Assembly (NCBI GenBank): GCA_041685735.1
Contig: JAWLFE010000010.1
Location: 1 to 64,000, forward strand
Source: CSSed11-175R1 sp041685735
Lineage (GTDB): Bacteria; Actinomycetota; Nitriliruptoria; Nitriliruptorales; Nitriliruptoraceae
Direction: 5' to 3'
DNA: 64,000 bases
Part shown: one piece after another, positions 1-8,598 of the stretch
Position numbering within the stretch: the first letter of the stretch is position 1
Layout: each line of letters opens with the position of its first letter
Notes under the pieces: generated by a model
What the model saw: only the letters and a program-made list of their open reading frames with translations
The model's database searches: none
What the model was told of the DNA's origin: nothing
Program-made: the position numbers and the translations under genes

Positions 1-1
1 C

Positions 2-196
2 CGCGGTCGGGTCATGGCCCTGTGGACCGTCTTCTTCCTCGGGAACCGGCCCATCGCCGCCGCCGCCGACGGCGGTGCGGCCGACCTGGTGGGCCCGCGC
101 TGGGCGATGGTCATCGCCATCACGGTGGCGTTGCTGGGCGCCGGCGGTGCGGCGCGCCTCCACCGCATGGGCGATCGGGACGCGCCCGCGCGGTGA
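2..196 (+). CDS. C-terminal end of an MFS transporter (5' truncated by window edge)
   Basis: The reading frame is open from the left edge and stops at 194-196, so only about 64 C-terminal residues are visible. They contain two hydrophobic segments joined by a short loop with the pattern GNRPIAAAADGGAADLVGPR. This resembles the loop between the last helices of EntS/DUF894-type major facilitator proteins (G-x-x-P-I-G-G followed by a G-P-R turn). Substrate and direction of transport cannot be judged from this piece. An internal ATG at 14 is unlikely to be a real start because the similarity continues upstream of it. The next gene is convergent and ends 30 bases further on. Confidence 0.6.
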   Translation, partial: RGRVMALWTVFFLGNRPIAAAADGGAADLVGPRWAMVIAITVALLGAGGAARLHRMGDRDAPAR

Positions 197-225
197 GGCA
201 CCACCGGCGCCACGGTGACCACGGA

Positions 226-2241
226 TCAGCCGTCGAACGGCATCCCGCGTGCGTAGTCGTTGATGACGGTGCGGCCGACCTGCTCGGCGTTCATCCGGGT
301 GACCTCGCCGCCGGTGATGTGGGCGAGGCGTTCCGCGAACGCCAACAGCCCGGGGGCGTCCTCCAGCAGGAACACGTCCAACTCGATGCCGGAGCGGGCC
401 AGGCGCATCGCCTCACGGAGGGTGGCTTCCAGGGTCTCGGGCACCGGCGGCCAGTTGAACACGCTGCGGCCGTCGACGAGGTGGGCGGTCGGTTCCCCGT
501 CGGTGACCATCACCACCCGTTTGACCGGTCGGGGGTCGTCGGCCAGCACCCGGCGCGCCAGCAGGAAGGCGTGGTGCATGTTGGTGCCGTACACCCGCTC
601 GAAGCCGGCGGCCGCCAGGTCCGCGGGTTGCATCCGGCGGGCGTAGTCGCTGAAGCCGATCAGGTGGAACGAGTCCTGCCGGTGCTTGCCCTCGATCAGG
701 GCATGCAGGGCCAGCGCCATGCGCTTGGCGGGGATGAAGTGGCCCTGCAGCGGCATGGAGAACGACAGGTCCAGCAGCAGCACCGTGGCGGTCCGCGGCC
801 GGATCTCCTGTTCCACCACCTCGAGGTCGTCGGGATGGAGATGGACACCACCGCTGCCCGGCCGGATGCCTGCGGCAGCCCGGCGCATCACCGCGTTGCG
901 CACGGTGGCGCCCGTGGCGATCGGCTCCCGGTCGCCGAACGTCCAGGCCCGTGACTGGCCGGTCGGTTCCGGATCGGCGCCGACCTGTCGGGTCGCGGGT
1001 TGCCGGCGCACCCGGGCCATGAGCTTGGCGAGCGCCCGCTCCCCGAGCAGCCGGGCACCCCGGGGCGTCAGTTCGAGCTCACCGTCACGGACCCGCATCG
1101 CCCCCGACCGCTCCAGCTGCTGCTCGATGCGTTTGAGCTCCGCCAGGTCCGTCACGGCATCGTCACCGAGCGCGCGCCGCAGCGCCTCCTCGTCGATGTC
1201 GTCCAGGGTCGCGCCCTCGTAGTCGCCGGACAGCTGCTGTTCCAGGTCCTCGAGTTCCGCCATCCGTTCCCACGCGTCGACCACCCGGCTCACGGGACCA
1301 CCCGATCCGCCGGCCTGGGGTGCGTCCGGATCGCCGTCACCGGGTTGCCCATCGCCGTCCCCGTCGCCGCCGGTCCCGGGCGCACCCGGGATGCCGTCGG
1401 GGAAGGCACCGGGCAGGTTCTGCCCCAGCTGGTCGAGCTGGAACTCGAGGTCGACGTCATCGAACACCTGGCTGGCCAGGTCCTGCAGCTGCGCCCGCTG
1501 GTCGGGCGGGAGGGACCGCAGGAACTCCTGGGCCGCCTGCGCCCGGCGGGCCATCTCCGCCAACAGCTCATCGAGTGTGGCCGGATCACCGGGCAGCAGG
1601 GCACCGTGGCGCTCCTTGAACGCGGCGAACCGTTCCGGTTCGTCTGCCGGTGCCTCGCCGCCGTTCGCCGCGCGTGCCTCCAGCAACCGGTTGAGGTCCG
1701 CGAGCATGGCCGCGATCGCGGCCACGTCCTCCGGCGTAACGGCTTCCAGCGCGCCGGTCAGCGACTTCAGGTGCGCATCCAACAGGTCCTTGCGGAGCTT
1801 GTCCCCGAGCTCCTCGAAGCGTTGCGCGGCCTCCGGCGAGTTGAAGTCGTAGTCCGAGAGCCCCCGGAACCGCCCGGCGGGGTCGGGCGGGAGCGCGTCG
1901 AGGCGCAACTCATCGAACCGGGCGGCGTCGTCGTCCCGATGGGCGAGCGCCTCACGTTCGATGTCGACGATCTCCGCCAGGTCGTCGGCCAACCGCCCCA
2001 ACGGACCATCGAGGTCGAGTTCCGGTTCCAGCTCCCGGCGCTGACGCGCCAGGTCGCGACGCAGGTCGTCCAGCCCACGCCCCCGGGACAGGCCGCGCCG
2101 TCGCAGCGCGTTCAGGGCATCCCGACCACCGGACCCCATCAGCAGGTCGTCACCGATCCGGTCGAGCAACTCGCCGATGTCCGGTCGTTCGCCCAGGGGG
2201 TCCTGGTTGCCGTCCCAGGCGCTGTAGCGGGTGCGGGGCAT
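226..2241 (-). CDS. VWA-domain protein, partner of the adjacent MoxR-type ATPase
   Basis: 671 residues. The N-terminal two thirds is charged and mostly helical, with a Gly/Asp/Pro-rich linker near residues 290-315 (GDGDGDGQPGDGDPDAP). The C-terminal part, about residues 486-671, is a von Willebrand factor A domain. Its metal-ion-dependent adhesion site is intact: DLSFSM (DxSxS) at 491-496 and the TDGEPT motif near 585. The ATG at 2241 lies 2 bases after the stop of the upstream ATPase gene, so the two are co-transcribed and probably translationally coupled. The pairing matches the ChlI/ChlD-like MoxR-VWA chaperone systems that remodel or load metals into client proteins. No client gene is evident nearby. 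Confidence 0.85.
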   Translation of the reverse strand: MPRTRYSAWDGNQDPLGERPDIGELLDRIGDDLLMGSGGRDALNALRRRGLSRGRGLDDLRRDLARQRRELEPELDLDGPLGRLADDLAEIVDIEREALAHRDDDAARFDELRLDALPPDPAGRFRGLSDYDFNSPEAAQRFEELGDKLRKDLLDAHLKSLTGALEAVTPEDVAAIAAMLADLNRLLEARAANGGEAPADEPERFAAFKERHGALLPGDPATLDELLAEMARRAQAAQEFLRSLPPDQRAQLQDLASQVFDDVDLEFQLDQLGQNLPGAFPDGIPGAPGTGGDGDGDGQPGDGDPDAPQAGGSGGPVSRVVDAWERMAELEDLEQQLSGDYEGATLDDIDEEALRRALGDDAVTDLAELKRIEQQLERSGAMRVRDGELELTPRGARLLGERALAKLMARVRRQPATRQVGADPEPTGQSRAWTFGDREPIATGATVRNAVMRRAAAGIRPGSGGVHLHPDDLEVVEQEIRPRTATVLLLDLSFSMPLQGHFIPAKRMALALHALIEGKHRQDSFHLIGFSDYARRMQPADLAAAGFERVYGTNMHHAFLLARRVLADDPRPVKRVVMVTDGEPTAHLVDGRSVFNWPPVPETLEATLREAMRLARSGIELDVFLLEDAPGLLAFAERLAHITGGEVTRMNAEQVGRTVINDYARGMPFDG

Positions 2242-2243
2242 CG

Positions 2244-3674
2244 TCAGGCTCCGTACCGGACCGACGCGCCGGTCAGGTCATCGCGGTTGAGTCGTCGACC
2301 GAGGTGCAGCCCCTCGAGGACGAACTCGACGACCGATGCGGCGACCTCCGGATCCTCCGCCCGGTCGTCCTCCCCCAGGTGCTCGATCCAGCGCGCGAGA
2401 CCATCGACCCGCTCTCCGAAGGAGGCCAGGAGATCAGCACCGGGCGTCAGATCCCCGGTCAGCACGGTCAACCCGTCCTCATCGAAGCGGCGGAGCAGTG
2501 CGTCCATGCTCGCACCGAGCTCACCCGCGAGGTGGCGTCGCCAGACCCGCAGCAGCGCACGACCGAGCGCGATCTCCACGACCTCCAGTTCGCGTCCCTC
2601 CTCGAGCAGGTCGAACTCGATCCGGCCGAGCGCCGCGGGGATGACCGCACGCAGATCGACCACCCGGGGCACGGCGACGGCGGCCCCGGTCCGGGCGGCC
2701 CGTCGGACCGCGCTGGACACCAGCGTCTCGTGGGCCCCGACGGTGAAGCGGACCGAGACCCCGGAGCGCTGGTTGATCTCCGGGCTGTCGCGCAGCCCCG
2801 CCACCAGTTCGGCCAGGACCTCATCGAGGAAGCGCGGCACGTGCACGGCCACATCGGTGGGTGGTGGCGCCGCCTCCGCCAGGACGATCGCGACCTCGTC
2901 GTCGATCGTGCGGGGGTAGTGCGTGCGCACCTGCGCCCCGAAGCGGTCCTTCAGCGGCGAGATGATCCGTCCGCGGTTGGTGTAGTCGTCGGGGTTGGCC
3001 GTTGCCACCAGCAGGACATCCAGCGGCAGCCGGATCGAGTAGCCCCGCACCTGGACGTCACGTTCCTCGAGCACATTGAGCAGGGCGACCTGGATGCGCT
3101 CGGGCAGGTCCGGGAGTTCGTTGATGGCGACGATCCCACGATGGTGTCGAGGTACCAGTCCCCAGTGGATCGTGTCCTCGTCGCCGAGCGTGCGGCCCTC
3201 GGCCACCTTGATCGGGTCGACGTCACCGATCAGATCGGCCACGGCGGTGTCGGGCGTGGCCAGTTTCTCCGCGAACCGGCGCTCCCGATCGACCCAGACC
3301 ACCGGCAGGTCGTCGCCGGTCTCCGCTGCCAGGGCACGGCAGTGCGAGCACGTCGGGTGGTAGGGCGAACAGTTGATCTCACAGCCGGCAACGACCGGTG
3401 CATGCTCGTCCAGCAGGTCCACCAGCCGCCGGACGAGTCGGGTCTTGGCCTGCCCCCGCTCCCCCAGCAGGATCAGGTCCTGGCCTGCGAGCAGCGCGCG
3501 TTCGAGTTCGGGCAGGACCGTGTCGTCGTATCCGACGATGCCGGTGGTCATGGGCTGCCCGGCTCGCAGCCGCGCCACGAGGTTGTCGCGCAACTCCTCC
3601 TTGACCGTCCGGTCCCGGTAGCCGCCGGCCCGGAGTTCGGCCAGCGTCGATGGTCGCGTCACGGGGTGCGGCAC
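2244..3674 (-). CDS. MoxR/magnesium-chelatase-like AAA+ ATPase
   Basis: 476 residues from a GTG at 3674 that has a GAGGAG Shine-Dalgarno about 6 bases upstream. The open frame runs further up to 3932, but that part lies antisense to the rhomboid gene and lacks protein character. Walker A is LGERGQAKT (about residues 70-78). The Walker B region reads GIVAINELPDL, and a sensor segment VATANPDDY follows. Four cysteines at about 98, 102, 109 and 112 (CEINCSPYHPTCSHC) suggest a metal-binding insert just after the nucleotide site. It is the ATPase half of a MoxR-VWA pair and would act as a cytosolic hexameric remodeller of a protein or metal centre. The target is unknown. Confidence 0.85.
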   Translation of the reverse strand: MPHPVTRPSTLAELRAGGYRDRTVKEELRDNLVARLRAGQPMTTGIVGYDDTVLPELERALLAGQDLILLGERGQAKTRLVRRLVDLLDEHAPVVAGCEINCSPYHPTCSHCRALAAETGDDLPVVWVDRERRFAEKLATPDTAVADLIGDVDPIKVAEGRTLGDEDTIHWGLVPRHHRGIVAINELPDLPERIQVALLNVLEERDVQVRGYSIRLPLDVLLVATANPDDYTNRGRIISPLKDRFGAQVRTHYPRTIDDEVAIVLAEAAPPPTDVAVHVPRFLDEVLAELVAGLRDSPEINQRSGVSVRFTVGAHETLVSSAVRRAARTGAAVAVPRVVDLRAVIPAALGRIEFDLLEEGRELEVVEIALGRALLRVWRRHLAGELGASMDALLRRFDEDGLTVLTGDLTPGADLLASFGERVDGLARWIEHLGEDDRAEDPEVAASVVEFVLEGLHLGRRLNRDDLTGASVRYGA

Positions 3675-3843
3675 GGGGAACTCCTCACGCTGCGATGACC
3701 GCCGAGGACCGGCGATGCCCAGGGTACGAAGGCACGTCCCGATCGGTATCGGTCCGGCGAACGGCGCGCGCCACCGCCGGCACCGGGCGGTGGGCCGAGG
3801 GCGGTACCGTCGTGCGTCAGCGAGGACGAGGGTCACCGAGCAC

Positions 3844-4782
3844 GTGAGCGACCACGAGGAGCCCGGACAGGGGCCGGCGGACGAACCGACGTCCGAGCCG
3901 ATGATGCGCTGTTCGCGGTGCGAGAAGGCCATCCCCGTCTCGCAGGCGATCGATGCGCCCGTCGGCTACCAGTGCCGGGAGTGCGCCAAGGGCGCGGTGC
4001 CCGCACGCCGGCTGACCGACGCGATGAACCATGCGCCGATCACGCGGGGCATCGTCTACGTCATCGGGGCGCTGTTCATCGTGTCGTCGTTCCTGCCCGA
4101 AGCCGTCCAGGCGTTCGGCCTGCGGCCGGTGCTCGTCGGGCCGGGCGGCCCGTCGTTCCTCGACGCCATCGCCTCCTGGTACACCGCAGCACCGATCGGG
4201 GCGGCCATCGGTGAACCGTGGCTGCTGGTCACCAGCGCGTTCCTGCACGCGAACCTGATGCACGTCGGCTTCAACGGGCTGCTGCTCTGGCAGCTCGGCC
4301 ACATGCTGGAACCGTCGCTCGGCCGCAACCGCTTCATCGCGCTGTACGCCGCGGGCCTGGCCGGTGGCAGCCTCGGTGTGGTGGCGCTGGCGTGGATCGG
4401 CGCCCTGACGGGCGGGGTCGAGGGCGTGTTCGGGAGCATCTTCGGCGGCAACCCGTTCCAGATCACCATCGGTGCGTCCGGCGCCGTGTTCGGCCTGATG
4501 GGCGCAGCGATGGTGGGCATGCGCGGTCGCGGCATCAACCCCTGGCGGACCAGCATCGGGACGTTGGTGCTGCTCAACCTCGGCCTGACCTTCTTCATCC
4601 CCAACATCTCGGTCGGCGGGCACGTCGGTGGCCTACTGGGCGGCTGGCTGGCGGCCCGGTTCCTGTTCGTCCCGCGCGAGGACGCCTCGCGAGGCACGCG
4701 CATCGTCGGTGGGCTGGTCGTGGCGATGCTGGCGCTCGCGGTCGTGTTCTCGGCACTGATCCCATCTGCGTTCGGGGCCTGA
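3844..4782 (+). CDS. Rhomboid family intramembrane serine protease
   Basis: 312 residues from a GTG at 3844 (GAGG-type SD about 10 bases upstream). A zinc-ribbon-like N-terminus has cysteine pairs at 23/26 and 44/47. About six membrane segments follow. Rhomboid hallmarks are present: HANLMHVGFN (histidine/asparagine oxyanion helix), the catalytic serine in GASGAVFG (Ser212) and the catalytic histidine in GGHVGG (His260). It should cleave transmembrane substrates within the membrane. It is divergent from the MoxR gene, with 169 bases between starts, and convergent with the NAGGN synthetase gene. Zinc-finger rhomboids of this layout are common in actinobacteria, but their substrates are mostly unknown. 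Confidence 0.9.
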   Translation: MSDHEEPGQGPADEPTSEPMMRCSRCEKAIPVSQAIDAPVGYQCRECAKGAVPARRLTDAMNHAPITRGIVYVIGALFIVSSFLPEAVQAFGLRPVLVGPGGPSFLDAIASWYTAAPIGAAIGEPWLLVTSAFLHANLMHVGFNGLLLWQLGHMLEPSLGRNRFIALYAAGLAGGSLGVVALAWIGALTGGVEGVFGSIFGGNPFQITIGASGAVFGLMGAAMVGMRGRGINPWRTSIGTLVLLNLGLTFFIPNISVGGHVGGLLGGWLAARFLFVPREDASRGTRIVGGLVVAMLALAVVFSALIPSAFGA

Positions 4783-4808
4783 TCAGTGACACCGGCAGCC
4801 GACAGCTG

Positions 4809-6590
4809 TCAGTCGGTGCGGTGGTCCGCACCAGCAGCGTCCGGCGACCAGCCCTGGGGCAGCGCCCGCGTGGAGGGGAACAGCAGATCGAGGAAGCGTG
4901 CCGCCGTCGGCTGGGGCTCGTGGTTGGCCAGACCGGGACGTTCGTTGGCCTCGATGACGACGTAGTCGGGCTCCGCTGGCGCCTGGATCAGCAGGTCGAT
5001 CCCGACCACGGGGATGTCCAGCACCCGGCTGGCGTGCACGGCCGCCTCGGCCAGGGTCGGATGCAGCTTCGAGGTGACGTCGTGGATCGTCCCCCCGGTG
5101 TGCAGGTTGGCGGTCCGGCGGACCGCGAGCTCGACACCGGTCGGCAGCACCTCCTCCAGGTCGAACCCGGCGTCGCGAACGGTCTTGTAGGTGACCTCGT
5201 CCGTCGGGATCGAGGACTCGCCCTGGGTCACCGCCGCACGTCGTCGCGAGGTCGAGGCGATGAGTTCGGCGATCGTGTGTGAGCCGGTCCCCACGACGAT
5301 CGCCGGCTTGCGGACCGCGGCGGCGACCACCTGGTGGTCGATCACGAGCACGCGGAGGTCCTGCCCGCTGACGCACGCCTCGATGAGGACGTCGGGACAG
5401 AAGCGTTCGGCCAGCGTGACCGCGTCGGTGAGCTCCCGGTCGGTGCGGACCCCGACGGTGATGCCGTTGCCCTGCTCGCCCCGCGCCGGTTTGACGACCG
5501 CCTCGGCGACACCCGCCAGGAACTCCAGATCCTGCTCGTCACCCGTGGCGACACGGCCCGCCGGCACGTTCAGCCCGGCGTCGGCCAGCAGCCGCCGCGT
5601 CAGGCGTTTGTCGTCGCAGCGGCTCATCGCGACGGCGTTGGTGAGCTCGGACAGGGCTTCTCGCGTCTGGATGACCCGCCCGCCGTGGGACAGCTCCAGC
5701 AGCCCCGACTCCGCATCGACCACCCGGACCTTGACCCCCCGACGGAAGGCCTCGTCGGCGACGATCCGGGCGTAGATGTTGAGGTCGTCGATCCCCTCGC
5801 TCGGCGTCGCGGCGAACAGCCGCTCGTTGATCGGGTTCTTGCGCTTCACGCAGTAAACGGGGACCCGTTGGAAGCCGAGCTTCTCGTAGAGGTTGATCGC
5901 GGGGCCGTTGTCGTGGACCACGGAGAGGTCGAGGTACGCACGCCCTGCAGCCTGGCAGCGCGCCGCGAGGGCCTGGACCAGGAGCTTGCCGACCCCGGGC
6001 CGCGAGGTCTGCGGGTCGACGGCCAGGCACCACAGGCTGGTGCCGTCCTCCGGATCGTTGAAGGCCTCGCGGTGATCGACCCCGGTGATCGTGCCGATGA
6101 TCTGCCCCGATTCGGTGTCCTCGGCGACCAGGTAGACGAAGGTCGGCGTGCGCTGGTTGTCGAGCAGCACCTCCACCGGCGCAGTGACCATGCCCGCCGC
6201 GGTGTAGATCCGGTTGATCGCGTGCGCATCCGCGTCGGTCTCGATCGGCCGTACACGCACGACATCCTCCTCGCCGGTCGCGGGCGCCCCGTCGTCGAAC
6301 CGGAGCCGGTAGGTATGGCTCGGATCGATGAACAGTTCCTGGGGTGCCCGGCTGACCAGCACGTGGGGTTCGCGCACGTACAGGCAGATGTCGCGTCGTC
6401 CGGCCTCCTCGCGCGAGATCTCGGTGACCAGGTCCTCGTGCGAGGCGAACGTCTGGCCGAAGATCAGGCGGCCCCACCCACACTCGAGCGCGACGTTCTC
6501 CCGGATGTCCTCCGTGAGATCGTCGGGGCGGGCATCCCACGAACGGGTCGAGAGCCGGTCCTCGTGGGGTGGGCGGTTATGGTCGGACAT
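4809..6590 (-). CDS. ngg: N-acetylglutaminylglutamine (NAGG) synthetase, GNAT + ATP-grasp
   Basis: 593 residues. Residues about 111-250 form a GNAT acetyltransferase domain (acetyl-CoA loop SRPGVGKLL at 196-204, then NLYEKLGF). From about 320 to 570 the protein is an ATP-grasp ligase resembling cyanophycin and glutathione synthetases (KPARGEQGNGI, and a metal-binding end VVIEANERPG). This two-domain order matches the family that makes the dipeptide N-acetylglutaminylglutamine in NAGGN osmolyte synthesis, described in Sinorhizobium and Pseudomonas. The ATG at 6590 overlaps the last 14 bases of the amidotransferase gene, so the two are translationally coupled. An upstream-extended frame to 6743 is a shadow of that gene. 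Function is inferred from domain order and partner. Confidence 0.88.
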   Translation of the reverse strand: MSDHNRPPHEDRLSTRSWDARPDDLTEDIRENVALECGWGRLIFGQTFASHEDLVTEISREEAGRRDICLYVREPHVLVSRAPQELFIDPSHTYRLRFDDGAPATGEEDVVRVRPIETDADAHAINRIYTAAGMVTAPVEVLLDNQRTPTFVYLVAEDTESGQIIGTITGVDHREAFNDPEDGTSLWCLAVDPQTSRPGVGKLLVQALAARCQAAGRAYLDLSVVHDNGPAINLYEKLGFQRVPVYCVKRKNPINERLFAATPSEGIDDLNIYARIVADEAFRRGVKVRVVDAESGLLELSHGGRVIQTREALSELTNAVAMSRCDDKRLTRRLLADAGLNVPAGRVATGDEQDLEFLAGVAEAVVKPARGEQGNGITVGVRTDRELTDAVTLAERFCPDVLIEACVSGQDLRVLVIDHQVVAAAVRKPAIVVGTGSHTIAELIASTSRRRAAVTQGESSIPTDEVTYKTVRDAGFDLEEVLPTGVELAVRRTANLHTGGTIHDVTSKLHPTLAEAAVHASRVLDIPVVGIDLLIQAPAEPDYVVIEANERPGLANHEPQPTAARFLDLLFPSTRALPQGWSPDAAGADHRTD

Positions 6591-8403
6591 CGTGTGCCTG
6601 CAGCCACAGCTCGAGCAGCCCGAGCTGCCAGAGCTTGTTGCCCCGCAGGGCGGTGAGTTCGGCGTTCGGGTCGTCGAGCAGACGGTCGACGTAGGCATCC
6701 TCGAACAGGCCCCGTTCGCGCGCCTCCGGCGCATGGAGTGCATCGCGCACGAGCTCCAGGTAGGGGCCCTGCAGGTGCTTGAGCGCCGGCACCGGGAAGT
6801 AGCCCTTGGGGCGGTCGATGACCGCGGAGGGGATGACCCGTCGGGCGGCCTCTTTGAGCACCCCCTTGCCCTCCTGAGCGAGCTTCAGCTCCGGAGGGAC
6901 ACGGGCGGCGATCTCGAGCACCTCGTGGTCCAGGAACGGGACCCGGGCCTCCAGCCCGGAGGCCATGGTCATGTTGTCGACCCGCTTCACGGGGTCGTCG
7001 ACCAGCATGATCTGTGAGTCCAACCGCAGGGCCATGTCGGTGGCGGTCTGCGCCCCGGGCCGCGCGAAGTGCTGTTCGACGAACGTTCGGGAGGCGTCCT
7101 GTTCGATGCGGTGCTCGGGGCGCAGCACCTCGGCCATCTCGGCGTGCGGCCGGTCGAAGAAGGCGGCGTGGTAGCTCTCGACCGCCCGCGCGACCAGTTC
7201 GTCACGCGATGCACCCGGTCCGAGGTCGTCGGTCAGGGCCTGCATCGGCGGGTACCAGTGGTAGCCGGCGAACACCTCGTCGGCCCCCTGTCCGGACTGC
7301 ACCACCTTGACGTGCTTGGCGACCTCCTGGCTCAGCAGGAAGAAGGCGACGGCATCGTGGCTGACCATGGGTTCGGACATCGCCCGGACCGCGTCGGTGA
7401 GCGCGGGCAGCATCCGGTCGGTGCCGATGCGGATGCGGTGATGGTCGGTGTCGAACTCCCGGGCGATGACATCCGAGTACTTGAACTCATCGCCCTCCTC
7501 CCCGCCGACGGACTCGAAGCCGATCGAGAAGGTGTTGATCCCGGTCTGGCCCGCCTCGGCCAACAGGCCGACGACCATCGAGGAATCGAGTCCACCGGAC
7601 AGCAGCACACCGACCGGGACGTCGGCGACCAGGCGCCAATCGACGGCCTTGCGCATCGACTCGAGCACCGCGTCCTCCCAGTCGCGTTCGCTCCAGTCGG
7701 CGCGGTCCGGGTCGCGGGTGAAGTTCGGTTCCCAGTACTCGGTCTGCCTGCGGGTCCCGTCGGGCTCGATCGCCAGGGTCGTCGCGGGCGGGAGCTTGCG
7801 CACCCCGTTCAGGATCGTGTGTGGCGCCGGGACCACGGCGTGGAAGGACAGGTAGTGGTGCAGCGCGACCGGATCGATCGAGGTGTCCAGATCCCCGCCC
7901 GCGACCAGCGCCGGCAGACTGGAGGCGAACCGCAACCGCGACGGGGTCTCGGCCAGGTACAGCGGCTTGATGCCGAACCGATCCCTCGCGAGGAAGGTCC
8001 GGTCGGTGTCACGTTCGTGGATGACGAACGCGAACATCCCCTGGAGCCGCTCGACGAAGCCGTCACCCCACGCGTGGTAGGCCTTGAGGACCACCTCGGT
8101 ATCCGAGGTCGAGAAGAACCGGTAGTCGCGCTCTGCACGCAACTGTTCACGCAACTGCTGGTAGTTGTAGATGCAGCCGTTGAAGACGATCGTCAGACCG
8201 AGGTCCGGGTCGTGCATCGGCTGGTTCCCGCAGGCGGACAGATCGATGATCGACAGCCGCCGATGGCCGAACGCGATCGGGCCGGACGCCCACAACCCTT
8301 CACCGTCCGGTCCCCGGGGGGCCTGCACCTCGGTCATGCGCGCGACCGCTCCCATATCGGGCGTCGCGCCATCGAAGCGGCGTTCACCACAGAAACCGCA
8401 CAT
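6577..8403 (-). CDS. asnO: NAGGN amidotransferase (asparagine-synthase-like)
   Basis: 608 residues starting MCGFCGE, so Cys2 becomes the N-terminal nucleophile of a class II glutamine amidotransferase domain. The ATG at 8403 has GAGAGG about 7 bases upstream. The C-terminal asparagine-synthase domain carries the PP-loop SGGLDSS, which binds and adenylates the carboxylate. With its coupled neighbour it fits the enzyme that amidates N-acetylglutaminylglutamine to the compatible solute NAGGN, rather than free aspartate. The gene is divergent from glpD with about 195 bases between starts. In many genomes a third gene, an M42-type peptidase, completes the trio. It is absent on both sides here. Generic AsnB is the main alternative, but the partner argues against it. 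Confidence 0.88.
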   Translation of the reverse strand: MCGFCGERRFDGATPDMGAVARMTEVQAPRGPDGEGLWASGPIAFGHRRLSIIDLSACGNQPMHDPDLGLTIVFNGCIYNYQQLREQLRAERDYRFFSTSDTEVVLKAYHAWGDGFVERLQGMFAFVIHERDTDRTFLARDRFGIKPLYLAETPSRLRFASSLPALVAGGDLDTSIDPVALHHYLSFHAVVPAPHTILNGVRKLPPATTLAIEPDGTRRQTEYWEPNFTRDPDRADWSERDWEDAVLESMRKAVDWRLVADVPVGVLLSGGLDSSMVVGLLAEAGQTGINTFSIGFESVGGEEGDEFKYSDVIAREFDTDHHRIRIGTDRMLPALTDAVRAMSEPMVSHDAVAFFLLSQEVAKHVKVVQSGQGADEVFAGYHWYPPMQALTDDLGPGASRDELVARAVESYHAAFFDRPHAEMAEVLRPEHRIEQDASRTFVEQHFARPGAQTATDMALRLDSQIMLVDDPVKRVDNMTMASGLEARVPFLDHEVLEIAARVPPELKLAQEGKGVLKEAARRVIPSAVIDRPKGYFPVPALKHLQGPYLELVRDALHAPEARERGLFEDAYVDRLLDDPNAELTALRGNKLWQLGLLELWLQAHDVRP

Positions 8404-8598
8404 GCAGGGTCCTCTCGGGTGCAGGGCAGGAGGGATCGCGTGGGGCGTGCGAGGCCAGGGTAGGCAGGGGCAACCCACGCCTGCACGGCCGCCGCTCACC
8501 CGAGCTGTGGTCGTGGCCCGTCACGACCCGCACCCCGTGCGGCAACGAACGCTCGGTAGTCTCGTCCTGCCATCCAGGACCGCGCAGAAAGGCTCCCC

